64,000 nucleotides of DNA from Blattabacterium cuenoti. GTDB taxonomy: Bacteria; Bacteroidota; Bacteroidia; Flavobacteriales; Blattabacteriaceae. Location of the stretch: assembly GCF_014251695.1 (NCBI RefSeq), contig NZ_CP059195.1, positions 480,031 through 544,030 on the forward strand, written 5' to 3'. A program made the translations under genes and the position numbers. Numbering within the stretch: position 1 is the stretch's first letter; each line of letters starts with the position of its first letter. A model generated the notes under the pieces. The model worked only from the letters and a program-made list of their open reading frames with translations, made no database searches and had not been told where the DNA came from. Of this stretch, positions 28,486 through 36,486 are shown piece by piece.

Positions 28486-29257
28486 AATGATTCCAATGAA
28501 ATAGGATCTTTAACCCTTTTATTGTGTGTAGTTTATCTTTTATATGAATTTGTTTCGTTAAAGGTGTATATATATGAGAAAGACCTCCGGTTGCAATAAC
28601 AAAACAATTTGTTTTAAGTTCTTGATTAATTCTGTTTATGAATCCTTCTACCATACTTAAATACCCATATATAATTCCACTTTGAATACATGTTTCTGTA
28701 TACTGTCCTAATATACTAGGAGGTTTTTTTAATTCAATTTGTGATAATTGAGCTGTATTTCCAATTAATGCGGTTAAAGAACTATTGACTCCTGGAGCAA
28801 TAATAACACCTTGAATTACCCCATATTGATCTATACAGGTAAAACTTAATGCAGTTCCGAAATCCACTACTAGAGTAGTATTTTTATTATTATTATATAA
28901 TGTATATGCAGCTATAGCATTCGCATATAAATCTGTCCCTAATTGATGAGAATCATGTTTTATAGGAGAGGCTGAGTTTCTATCAACTACAATAGGTTTT
29001 ATTCTATGTATTTCATATAAAGATTGTTCCACAATATTTGTCAGAGGAGGGACTACTGATCCAATGATAATATTTTGTATCAATTTGGGAATAATACCAT
29101 ATTGTTGATATATATTTCTAAATAACAAAATATATTCATCTAATGATTTATGTGGATTACTATTAATAATCCACGAGCAATTACATTCTAAATTAGAATT
29201 ATTATCAAATAGGCCAAAACGGATACTGGAATTTCCAATGTTTATTGTTAACAACAT
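28484..29257 (-). CDS. coaX: Type III pantothenate kinase
   Basis: It phosphorylates pantothenate in the first step of CoA synthesis and is not feedback-inhibited by CoA in known members. The ASKHA-fold signatures are MLLTINIGNSSIRFG at the N-terminus, HQLGTDLYANAIAAY in the middle and VVDFGTALSFTCID. The first motif has Asn at position 6 where family members usually have a catalytic Asp (DxGNT), and the GxDR motif reads GTDL. I start at 29257 since MLLT matches homologues; ATG at 29266 is the alternative. The length of about 257 residues is normal. Confidence 0.9.
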   Translation of the reverse strand: MLLTINIGNSSIRFGLFDNNSNLECNCSWIINSNPHKSLDEYILLFRNIYQQYGIIPKLIQNIIIGSVVPPLTNIVEQSLYEIHRIKPIVVDRNSASPIKHDSHQLGTDLYANAIAAYTLYNNNKNTTLVVDFGTALSFTCIDQYGVIQGVIIAPGVNSSLTALIGNTAQLSQIELKKPPSILGQYTETCIQSGIIYGYLSMVEGFINRINQELKTNCFVIATGGLSHIYTPLTKQIHIKDKLHTIKGLKILFHWNH

Positions 29258-29281
29258 GATTCCCATAATTTTTGAATATTA

Positions 29282-29289
29282 CAAATGTA
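29282..29289 (-). promoter_or_regulatory. -7 promoter element of coaX within a small dyad
   Basis: On the minus strand it reads TACATTTG, an exact TAnnTTTG match 16-25 bases before the two candidate coaX starts. It is embedded in TACAAAT-GTA-ATTTGTA (29280-29296), a symmetric element between coaX and the divergent hydrolase gene. No -33 TTTG is visible. Confidence 0.5.
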
Positions 29290-29331
29290 ATTTGTATTAA
29301 AATATTATTTTTTTAATATATATTCATTTAT

Positions 29332-30123
29332 ATGACTAATATTTGTAAAATAAATTTAAAAATAAGAGGAGAAGGAATTCCTATAGTGTTATTACATGGA
29401 TTCATGGAAAATTTAGAAATATGGAAGTATGTATATAACAGTATTTCTAATAAATATAAAGTTCTTTCAATTGATCTTCCTGGTCATGGGAAAAGTATTT
29501 ATACATTAGAAAAAAATGCAGTTTTTACGATGGAAAAAGCTGCAGAAATTGTTAAAAAAATTTTAGAAAAAAAAAATATACAAAAAGCTGTTTTTATAGG
29601 CCATTCTATGGGGGGATATATTGCTTTAGCTATGGCAGAAAAATATCCAGAAATGTTTTTAGGCTTGTGTTTACTTCATTCAACAACAGAATCAGATCCA
29701 CTTGAAAAAAAAAAAAGGCGAATTAAGTCTATTCAATTAGCAATTAACAATTATCCATTATTCATCTCCACAAGTATAAAAAAGTTATTTAATAATGAAA
29801 AATTATCTTCTTTACAAGAAGAAATTGATTTTGTGAATAAAATAGCTTTTCATACTCATATTAATAGCGTCATTTCTTTTTTAAGAGGAATGGCAATTCG
29901 AAAAAATAGAAAATTTTTATTAAAAAAAACTCAATTTCCAAAATTATATATAGCTGGTTTATACGATTTAATTCTTGATATAAGAAAAATTTATGAAGAA
30001 ATTAAAAATGGAAATCAAATTTATTTTTTTGCAATACCTACAGGTCATATGGGGCACATAGAACAACCTAAAGAAATAATAAAAATATTAGAAAATTTTA
30101 TAGATTTTTCTATTCTGAAATGA
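29332..30123 (+). CDS. Alpha/beta hydrolase
   Basis: A cytosolic esterase/lipase-like enzyme of unknown substrate. The fold signatures are IVLLHGFMENLEIW (oxyanion loop, about residue 18), VLSIDLPGHGKS, the nucleophile elbow FIGHSMGGYIALA (Ser near 96), an Asp in AGLYDLILD and a late His in PTGHMGHIEQP. The 263 residues are a complete protein. A run of 12 A at 29705-29716 lies in frame in the cap region. It overlaps the next gene by ATGA, suggesting coupling with 5-formyl-THF cyclo-ligase. Confidence 0.9.
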   Translation: MTNICKINLKIRGEGIPIVLLHGFMENLEIWKYVYNSISNKYKVLSIDLPGHGKSIYTLEKNAVFTMEKAAEIVKKILEKKNIQKAVFIGHSMGGYIALAMAEKYPEMFLGLCLLHSTTESDPLEKKKRRIKSIQLAINNYPLFISTSIKKLFNNEKLSSLQEEIDFVNKIAFHTHINSVISFLRGMAIRKNRKFLLKKTQFPKLYIAGLYDLILDIRKIYEEIKNGNQIYFFAIPTGHMGHIEQPKEIIKILENFIDFSILK

Positions 30124-30734
30124 ATAAAAAAAAATTACGTAAAAAATATTTATATATGAGAAAATCTATTTCTCAAAAGGAAATTAGAAAAATGAGTTAT
30201 GAAATTTTTTTTCATTTAAAGGAAATATTTTTTATATGGGGAAAGACATATTATCATATTTTTTTACCCATACGTGAATATAAAGAAGTAGATACGTTTA
30301 TAATAATTAATTTTTTACTAAAAAAAGAAAAATGTGTTACGATCCCCTGTTCTAATTTTTGTAAATTATCTATGTATAATTGTTTATTTCATAAAAATAT
30401 TATATTAACAAAAACAAAATATGGAATTTTAGAACCTATTCCTATGCATCAATCTATTGTTTCAATCTCTCTTATTGAAGTTATCTTTATCCCTTTATTA
30501 ATATTTGACTCAAAAGGTTATAGAATAGGTTATGGAAAAGGTTTTTATGATAGGTTTATTCCTTTATGTAAAAAAAATATTATTAAAATAGGTTTAAGTT
30601 TTTTTTATCCCATAAAAAAAATTAAAGATATACATAAAAATGACTTATTGATAGATATAGGAATTACTCCCCATCATATTTTTTTCTTTAAAAAATTCAA
30701 TAAAGAAAAACTTTTAAAATATCCCAAATTATGA
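30120..30734 (+). CDS. 5-formyltetrahydrofolate cyclo-ligase
   Basis: It converts 5-formyl-THF to 5,10-methenyl-THF with ATP, returning folate to the active pool. Family marks are the basic start KKKLRKKYLYMRKSIS, FLPIREYKEVDT, and the ATP/metal motif GYRIGYGKGFYDRF near residue 140. Length 204 is normal. It links to folP at 61.5 kb and to metE in one-carbon metabolism. Its final 38 bases overlap the 3' end of rseP on the opposite strand, an unusually large convergent overlap. Confidence 0.92.
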   Translation: MNKKKLRKKYLYMRKSISQKEIRKMSYEIFFHLKEIFFIWGKTYYHIFLPIREYKEVDTFIIINFLLKKEKCVTIPCSNFCKLSMYNCLFHKNIILTKTKYGILEPIPMHQSIVSISLIEVIFIPLLIFDSKGYRIGYGKGFYDRFIPLCKKNIIKIGLSFFYPIKKIKDIHKNDLLIDIGITPHHIFFFKKFNKEKLLKYPKL

Positions 30735-32037
30735 TAGACATCATAATTAAACTAATTATTACAAATCCGTAAATAGTACAACGTTCAATAATTTCTTCAT
30801 TTATTTTCTTTCTTGTTATCATTTCTATCATAATAAATAATATATAACCGCCATCTAATGATGGAATAGGAAATAAATTTAAAAAAGCTAACCAAATGGA
30901 TAAAGTAGCAGTTAAAGTCCAAAAAATATCCCAATTCCATTTAGATGGAAATTCTTTAGCTATGGAAAAAAAACTACCTATTTGTTTATAAGCTTTAGTT
31001 TCAATATGAAAAACATTTTTCAAAAAAAAAATTTGATTTTTCAAAACATCCCAAGCTTTTTTTATCCCATGAGGTATACTATCAAAAAAAGAATAACTCT
31101 TTTTTTCAAATAAAAAAATTTGATCTAAATCCATAAAATTTTTTAAATAAACACCTAAAAAACCTTTTGAGTTTAAAAAAATTTCTTTTTGAATAAGTTT
31201 TCCATTTCTGTTAATGGATATTAATATGTTTTCATTTTTATATTTTGATAAAAAATATTTTAATTGATCAGAAAAAAGAATAAAATCAGAATTTATAGCT
31301 AATATTTCATCATTATTTCTTAATCCATACTTTTCCGCTTCAGAATTTTTGATCACATCATTGATTATAGGAGGAACACGAGGCTTAATAAAAAAATTAA
31401 GTTCTTTTCTATCAAAAAGAAATTTTTTCTTATTATTATTTAATGATAATTGTATAACATTTCCCATACGATCTACCGTAATAGAATTTCCAAAAAGAAT
31501 AGCTCTAGGAATATCATTGAAATAGGGAACATATTTTCCGTTTACAAATAAAATTTTATCTCCATTTTTCAATCCTATTTTTTCTCCTAAAGAATCAACT
31601 TCTATTCCGTATTTAACATTTTTTGTAGGAAGATAAGTTTCCCCGTATTTAAATAATAAAAAAGTAAAAATTAAAACGGATAACAATATGTTAAAAAGAA
31701 TTCCTCCAAAAATAATCAAAAATCTTTTAATTGCTGATTTAGAACGAAATTCCCAATTTTTAATTATTTTTTTTGATAAAATATTTTTATCATCTTTATC
31801 ATCCATCATCATTCCAGATATTTTAACATATCCTCCTAAAGGTAACCACCCAATTCCATAAACAGTATGTCCTATCTTTTTTTTTAAAATAGAAAACCAA
31901 GGATCAAAAAATAAAAAAAATCTTTCAACTCTTACTTTAAATAGTTGAGCTAAAATAAAATGACCTAATTCATGAACAACAACTAATATAGAAATGCTAA
32001 GTAGCAATTGTATAGATCTAATTAAAATTGATGACAT
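30697..32037 (-). CDS. rseP: Site-2 zinc metalloprotease RseP family
   Basis: A polytopic inner-membrane protease that cuts transmembrane segments of anti-sigma factors or leftover signal peptides. The zinc site is VVVHELGHFILAQ near residue 20; the second motif NLFPIPSLDGGYILF lies near 390. The GGYVKISGM beta-hairpin and two PDZ-like regions (about 120-200 and 215-300) lie between. Length 446 matches the family. The minus-strand TAAATTTG at 32042-32049 lies almost at the start codon, so any such promoter would give a nearly leaderless mRNA. Client proteins are unknown here. Confidence 0.95.
   Translation of the reverse strand: MSSILIRSIQLLLSISILVVVHELGHFILAQLFKVRVERFFLFFDPWFSILKKKIGHTVYGIGWLPLGGYVKISGMMMDDKDDKNILSKKIIKNWEFRSKSAIKRFLIIFGGILFNILLSVLIFTFLLFKYGETYLPTKNVKYGIEVDSLGEKIGLKNGDKILFVNGKYVPYFNDIPRAILFGNSITVDRMGNVIQLSLNNNKKKFLFDRKELNFFIKPRVPPIINDVIKNSEAEKYGLRNNDEILAINSDFILFSDQLKYFLSKYKNENILISINRNGKLIQKEIFLNSKGFLGVYLKNFMDLDQIFLFEKKSYSFFDSIPHGIKKAWDVLKNQIFFLKNVFHIETKAYKQIGSFFSIAKEFPSKWNWDIFWTLTATLSIWLAFLNLFPIPSLDGGYILFIMIEMITRKKINEEIIERCTIYGFVIISLIMMSIIIWDILKVFLY
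30727..30748. terminator. Hairpin at overlapping gene ends (30727-30748)
   Basis: AATTATGAT and ATCATAATT form a nine-base stem around AGAC. It covers the stop of the cyclo-ligase gene and lies inside the 3' coding part of rseP. It could end plus-strand transcription but has no long T run after it. Confidence 0.35.
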
Positions 32038-32099
32038 TTTTCAAATTTAAAAAATAAAAAAGATAAATTTAAACCTTTATTCCAAAATAAAAATATATT

Positions 32100-32345
32100 T
32101 TGAATTTATCTGATCTTAAAAAAGGAGAAAAAGGAATTATTAAGGGGTATAAAAATGACAATTTTCCCATAAAATTATTAGAATTAGGAATTTTACCTGG
32201 AGTAAAATTCGAAATCCTTTTTGTTTCTATTTTTTACGATCCATTATGTATAAGCTATGATCAATCTTGTTTAGCTTTACGAAAAGAAGAAGCTGAAAAT
32301 ATCATAATAGAACCTATTATTCAGATCAATGATGTCAAAAATTAA
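32100..32345 (+). CDS. feoA: Ferrous iron transport protein A
   Basis: A small SH3-like cytosolic partner of FeoB. The product (81 residues) reads MNLSDLKKGEKGIIKGY, then LLELGILPGVKFEI and a core with DPLCISY and CLALRKEEAENI, the standard FeoA pattern. It must begin with TTG at 32100; there is no ATG. Its last 17 bases overlap feoB. Ferrous import implies a microaerobic or reducing host compartment. Confidence 0.93.
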   Translation: MNLSDLKKGEKGIIKGYKNDNFPIKLLELGILPGVKFEILFVSIFYDPLCISYDQSCLALRKEEAENIIIEPIIQINDVKN

Positions 32346-34383
32346 ATTAGCGCTTGTTGGAAATCCAAATGTAGGAAAAACTTCTTTGTTCAATCAATTA
32401 ACTGGACTCAATCAAAAAGTTGGAAATTATATAGGAGTAACAGTAGATAAAAAAATAGGACATTTTTGTTTTGAAAATACATTTTATAAAATTATAGATC
32501 TTCCTGGAACTTATAGTATATATCCTTCATCTGAATATGAAGAAGTCGTTTGCAGATTGCTATGCAATCTAAATGATTTAGATTATCCAGATAAAATTAT
32601 AGTAGTAGCAGATTCCTCAAATATAAAAAAAAGCCTTCTTTTACTTAGACAAGTGCAAGATTTAGGGTTTCCTGTTCTTTTTGTATTAAACATGCTTGAT
32701 GAAGCAAAAAAAAAGGGTATATCTATTAATATAGAAGAATTAAAAAAAATTCTAAAAATAGAAATTGTATTGATCAACGCAAGAAAAGGGATTGGGTTGA
32801 ATAAAGTTAAAATAAAAATAAAAAACTTAAATAATAAAAAAACAAAAAAAACCTATTTTTTTAATCCAGGATTACATTATTCTCTGGCTATTAACGATGT
32901 TAAAAATAATTATAAAGTAAATACTTATCAAGCTTGGTTTTATTTATCTCATAACAAAAAACTTTTAAAAGAAGACTCTTTATTACATGAAATAAAAAAA
33001 AAATACAATATTATCCCAAAAAGATTACAGATTAAGGAAACATTAGATAGATATGAAGAAATAAAAAAAATTTTATCAAAAACAGTTTCAGAATTAATTC
33101 CGGATAAAAAAAAAACCTATTTAGAATTTTCTAAAAAAATAGATAATTATTTAATTGTACATCCTTTTTGGGGTTATTTTCTTTTTTTATTTTTTTTATT
33201 TTTCATTTTTCAATGTATTTTTTTTTGGGCCGAAATTCCTAAACAATTTATAGAGTTTTTTTTTTCTTTTGTACAAAAAAAATTAGATCCTGTTTCTCCT
33301 GGTCCTTTAAATAATTTTCTTTTGCAAGGAATATTACCTGCAATTAGTACGATTATATCTTTTATTCCACAAATTTCTATTTTACTATTTTTTATTCTTA
33401 TAATGGAAGAAAGTGGGTACATAAGCAGAGTTGTTTTTTTAATGGATAGAATCATGCGCCCTTTTGGTTTAAATGGAAAAAGTGTTGTTCCACTTATTTC
33501 TAGCATGGCTTGCGCTATTCCTGCCATCATATCTGCTAGACATATAGAGAACCCCAGAGATCGTTTAATTACTATTTTAGCTACCCCTTTTATAACTTGT
33601 TCTGCAAGATTACCTGTTTACACTCTAATTATATCTATAATTATACCAGATAAAAAATGGTATTTTATTCAACTAAGAGGAATAATCCTCATGGCTATGT
33701 ATATGTTAGGAATTATATCTGCTTTGAGTGTATCAATAATTTTACATCAATTTTTAAAGAAAAATTATAAAAGTCATCTTATAATGGAAATTCCCACTTA
33801 TAAAATTCCTATGTTAAAAAATATATTGATCACTCTATGGATGAATCTTAAATCGTTTATTATAAATGCAGGAAAAATGATTTTATTGATTAACATATTA
33901 ATTTGGGGATTGGGATCCTTTGGCCCTTCAGAAAATTCATCAAATCAAAATTCGATCATGAATATAATACAAAAAAAAGAATTACCTCATTCTTATTTAG
34001 GTATATTAGGAAAAAAAATAGAACCTGTAATTCATCCATTAGGATACGATTGGAAAATTGGAATAGGATTACTTTCATCTTTTGTAGCAAGAGAAGTTTT
34101 TGTCAGTACTATGATTTCTGTATATAATATAGAAGAAAAAGAAAATTTTTTAAAGGAAAAAATGAAAAAAGAAAGATCCCCTATAACTAAAAAACCTATT
34201 TATAATTTAGCTACAGGAATTTCTTTACTATTTTTTTATGCATTTTCTATGCAATGTATGAGTACTTTGTCCATAATAAGAAAAGAAACAAAATCTTGGA
34301 AATGGCCAATCCTACAATTTATTTTTATGACTTTTTTAGCTTATATGGCTTCGTTATTAACATATCAAATATTTAAACCATAA
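32329..34383 (+). CDS. feoB: Ferrous iron transporter FeoB
   Basis: The inner-membrane Fe(II) permease with an N-terminal GTPase. G motifs: LVGNPNVGKTSLFNQL (G1, residues about 8-23), GVTVDKK (G2), DLPGTYS (G3), LNMLDEA (G4) and INARKGIG (G5). The membrane part begins near 280 and contains the Gate motif CAIPAIISARHI, then LITILATPFITCSARLPVY. The length of 684 is in the lower family range. Tandem ATGs at 32329 and 32332 start it. The operon feoA-feoB-Cys-rich peptide is intact. Confidence 0.97.
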   Translation: MMSKIKLALVGNPNVGKTSLFNQLTGLNQKVGNYIGVTVDKKIGHFCFENTFYKIIDLPGTYSIYPSSEYEEVVCRLLCNLNDLDYPDKIIVVADSSNIKKSLLLLRQVQDLGFPVLFVLNMLDEAKKKGISINIEELKKILKIEIVLINARKGIGLNKVKIKIKNLNNKKTKKTYFFNPGLHYSLAINDVKNNYKVNTYQAWFYLSHNKKLLKEDSLLHEIKKKYNIIPKRLQIKETLDRYEEIKKILSKTVSELIPDKKKTYLEFSKKIDNYLIVHPFWGYFLFLFFLFFIFQCIFFWAEIPKQFIEFFFSFVQKKLDPVSPGPLNNFLLQGILPAISTIISFIPQISILLFFILIMEESGYISRVVFLMDRIMRPFGLNGKSVVPLISSMACAIPAIISARHIENPRDRLITILATPFITCSARLPVYTLIISIIIPDKKWYFIQLRGIILMAMYMLGIISALSVSIILHQFLKKNYKSHLIMEIPTYKIPMLKNILITLWMNLKSFIINAGKMILLINILIWGLGSFGPSENSSNQNSIMNIIQKKELPHSYLGILGKKIEPVIHPLGYDWKIGIGLLSSFVAREVFVSTMISVYNIEEKENFLKEKMKKERSPITKKPIYNLATGISLLFFYAFSMQCMSTLSIIRKETKSWKWPILQFIFMTFLAYMASLLTYQIFKP

Positions 34384-34396
34384 TATAAAAAATGAA

Positions 34397-34522
34397 ATGT
34401 GGCAATACATTATAATAGGTTTATTTTTTTTATATTCAGTTTTTTGTTTATTTAGAAAATTATTGGATTTTTTATGTAAAAAAAATTTTTCATGCAAAAA
34501 AAAATGCAATTGTAAATTATAA
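34397..34522 (+). CDS. FeoB-associated Cys-rich membrane peptide
   Basis: A 41-residue frame starting MWQYIIIGLFFLYSVFCLFR begins 13 bases after the feoB stop. It has one N-terminal membrane helix followed by a basic tail with four Cys, CKKNFSCKKKCNCK. Position, size and layout match the FeoB-associated Cys-rich membrane protein family of Bacteroidetes and Firmicutes, thought to sit in the Feo complex. It ends four bases before the ddl stop on the other strand. Basis is layout and context; the sequence is too short for motif proof. Confidence 0.7.
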   Translation: MWQYIIIGLFFLYSVFCLFRKLLDFLCKKNFSCKKKCNCKL

Positions 34523-34526
34523 ATTT

Positions 34527-35513
34527 TTATTTATTCATTTTTTCAATGGAAGTATATATGGAGTTTTTAAATACATCGGATAAAGATATTCCAACTATTT
34601 TCAATTGTTTTGGAAAAATGCTTTCTTCTGAAAGCCCAGGAACTGTGTTTATTTCCAAGAAAAAAGGTTCTTCATTTACAATAATATATTCCGCTCTAGA
34701 TATTCCTGATAAATTGAGATATTTATATACTTTTTTTGCTGTTTTTCGTATTTTATTCTCAATATTAGGTAACAATTTTGCTGGAGTTATTTCTTTAGAT
34801 TTACCAGAATATTTTGATTCAAAATCAAAAAAATCATTTTGACTAATTATTTCTGTAATTGGTAATACAATCACTTCATTTTTAAATGAAAAAACACCTA
34901 CTGATACTTCCTTTCCTTCAAGGAAGGATTCGATAATAATTTCTTCATCTTCTATAAAAGCCTTTTGGACTGCATCAAATAAATCTTTTTTTTCATAAAC
35001 TTTACTTATACCTAAACTAGATCCAGATCTATTAGGTTTTACAAAACAAGGAAGCCCTACTTTGTTTAAAATTTTTTTACTACAAAAAATTTGATTTTTA
35101 TTTAAAAAAAAAGATTCAGCTATTTTAATTCCAAAATGTTTCAATAAAGTTAAACAATACTTTTTATTAAAAGTTAGATTAGCATGATGAAAATTACATC
35201 CTGTATAAGGAATTCTTAATAACTCAAAATAAGCTTGTAAGACTCCGTCTTCTCCTGGAGTTCCATGTATAGCATTAAATACACAATCAAATTTTAGATG
35301 TTTCATTCCTAAAATAGTAAAATCTTGTTTATTTATAGAATATTCTTTATTTCCCTCATCTTTATCTTTCATAAACCATTTATCTTTTAAAAGATATATT
35401 TTATAAGGATCAAATTCTTTTCTACACAAATTTTCATAAACAACTTTTCCACTTTTTAGTGAAATAATAGATTCTTTTGAATATCCACCCATTAGAACCG
35501 CTATTTTTTTCAT
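34527..35513 (-). CDS. ddl: D-alanine--D-alanine ligase
   Basis: An ATP-grasp enzyme making the D-Ala-D-Ala end of the murein stem peptide, which MurF then adds. Signatures: IAVLMGGYSKESIISLKSG, NAIHGTPGEDGVLQAYFELL (HG..GEDG), PYTGCN, LPCFVKPNRSGSSLGISK, and FFLEINTVPGLSEESIFPKQ with metal-binding Glu-x-Asn. Length 328 is normal. In other D-Ala ligases a Tyr or Phe around the active loop sets specificity; that part (FDFESKYSGKSKEITPA) is ordinary for D-Ala. Divergent from the PASTA gene. Confidence 0.96.
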   Translation of the reverse strand: MKKIAVLMGGYSKESIISLKSGKVVYENLCRKEFDPYKIYLLKDKWFMKDKDEGNKEYSINKQDFTILGMKHLKFDCVFNAIHGTPGEDGVLQAYFELLRIPYTGCNFHHANLTFNKKYCLTLLKHFGIKIAESFFLNKNQIFCSKKILNKVGLPCFVKPNRSGSSLGISKVYEKKDLFDAVQKAFIEDEEIIIESFLEGKEVSVGVFSFKNEVIVLPITEIISQNDFFDFESKYSGKSKEITPAKLLPNIENKIRKTAKKVYKYLNLSGISRAEYIIVNEEPFFLEINTVPGLSEESIFPKQLKIVGISLSDVFKNSIYTSIEKMNK

Positions 35514-35577
35514 TATTTATTTTTAATTTTATTGGTTTTTTATGTCAAAACATTTTTATTAAATATTTATTTTTTTC

Positions 35578-36486
35578 ATGAATTATTCAAAATATTTTGT
35601 AATATTTATCATAAACTTTTTAAGTTCCATATTTATTTTATATAAAATTACTCAATTGGCATTAAAATGGGTAGATGTTTATACAAAACATGGATCTTAT
35701 GTAGTCGTACCTAATTTAAGAGGGTTTCCTTTATCTAAATCTATATCTATTTTAAAAAAAATAGGTCTAAAATATGATATAGATACATCACATTATGATC
35801 CTAATTTTAAAATTAATCAAATTATATCCTTTTCTCCAGAAGCTGGGGATCATGTCAAAGAAGGAAGACATATATATATACAAGTTAATTCTAAATCATC
35901 CCAATCTGTTCTCCCTAATATTATAAATAAAGACAAACAAATGGTTATAAAATTGCTTCATGCTAATCATATATCCGTTAAAGAAATTAGATATATTAAC
36001 AATATGAAGAAAAATATTGTTTTAAAGGTTTTATACGGAAAAAAATCTATTCCATTTGGATATAGGTTTCCTCCTAATCCAGATGGAATCACTTTAATTA
36101 TTGGAAAAGGATATGAAAAAAATAATTTTGAAGTACCTAATGTTATTGGAATGTCTTTATATTCAGCTATTTATACTTTAAAAAGTCAATTATTTCATGT
36201 AATTAATTTTTACTATGATCATGCAATACAAAATCATGAAAAAAATGTAATTGTCTATCGTCAAAAACCTGATCCTGGAACTATTTATGATAAAAATAAA
36301 TCTATTGAACTTTGGTTAAGTTCAAAAAACTTATTAGATCATTTAATCAAAATAGAAGAACAAGATTCTAAAAATAAAACAGAAAAAATTAAAATAGAAG
36401 AACAAGATTCTAAAAATAAAACAGAAAAAATTAAAATAGAAGAACAAGATTCTAAAAATAAAACAGACAATATAGAATCAAATTAA
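35578..36486 (+). CDS. PASTA domain membrane protein
   Basis: A single-pass protein (helix about residues 8-30) with three extracytoplasmic PASTA repeats: VVVPNLRGFPLSKSISIL, QSVLPNIINKDKQMVIKLL and FEVPNVIGMSLYSAIYTL, each followed by the usual beta strands (for example INQIISFSPEAGDHVKEG). PASTA domains bind muropeptides or penicillin-like ligands in known proteins; no kinase or transpeptidase domain is fused here. The tail (about residues 258-300) is a three-fold 14-residue repeat, KIEEQDSKNKTEKI. The ddl-PASTA-rluD neighbourhood fits Bacteroidetes. Confidence 0.9.
   Translation: MNYSKYFVIFIINFLSSIFILYKITQLALKWVDVYTKHGSYVVVPNLRGFPLSKSISILKKIGLKYDIDTSHYDPNFKINQIISFSPEAGDHVKEGRHIYIQVNSKSSQSVLPNIINKDKQMVIKLLHANHISVKEIRYINNMKKNIVLKVLYGKKSIPFGYRFPPNPDGITLIIGKGYEKNNFEVPNVIGMSLYSAIYTLKSQLFHVINFYYDHAIQNHEKNVIVYRQKPDPGTIYDKNKSIELWLSSKNLLDHLIKIEEQDSKNKTEKIKIEEQDSKNKTEKIKIEEQDSKNKTDNIESN
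36349..36467 (+). repeat. 42-bp tandem repeat, 2.8 copies, in the PASTA gene tail
   Basis: Units begin at 36349, 36391 and 36433. The first two are identical over 42 bases and the third matches for its first 35 before diverging. Each unit encodes 14 residues (KIEEQDSKNKTEKI), so the copy number can change without a frameshift. Confidence 0.95.

Noticed and set aside
32042-32049. TAAATTTG as promoter for rseP
   Set aside because: It is an exact consensus match but only four bases before the ATG, which would demand a leaderless mRNA; I keep it as a remark, not as a feature.
33903-34127. Open frame of 74 codons within feoB, considered as a sign of frameshift
   Set aside because: The feoB frame is continuous and contains conserved membrane segments over the same bases, so the other frame is incidental.
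36349-36467. Regular direct repeats resembling a small CRISPR or satellite
   Set aside because: The unit is 42 bases with no spacers, is a multiple of three, and lies in frame at the end of the PASTA gene, so it is a protein repeat.
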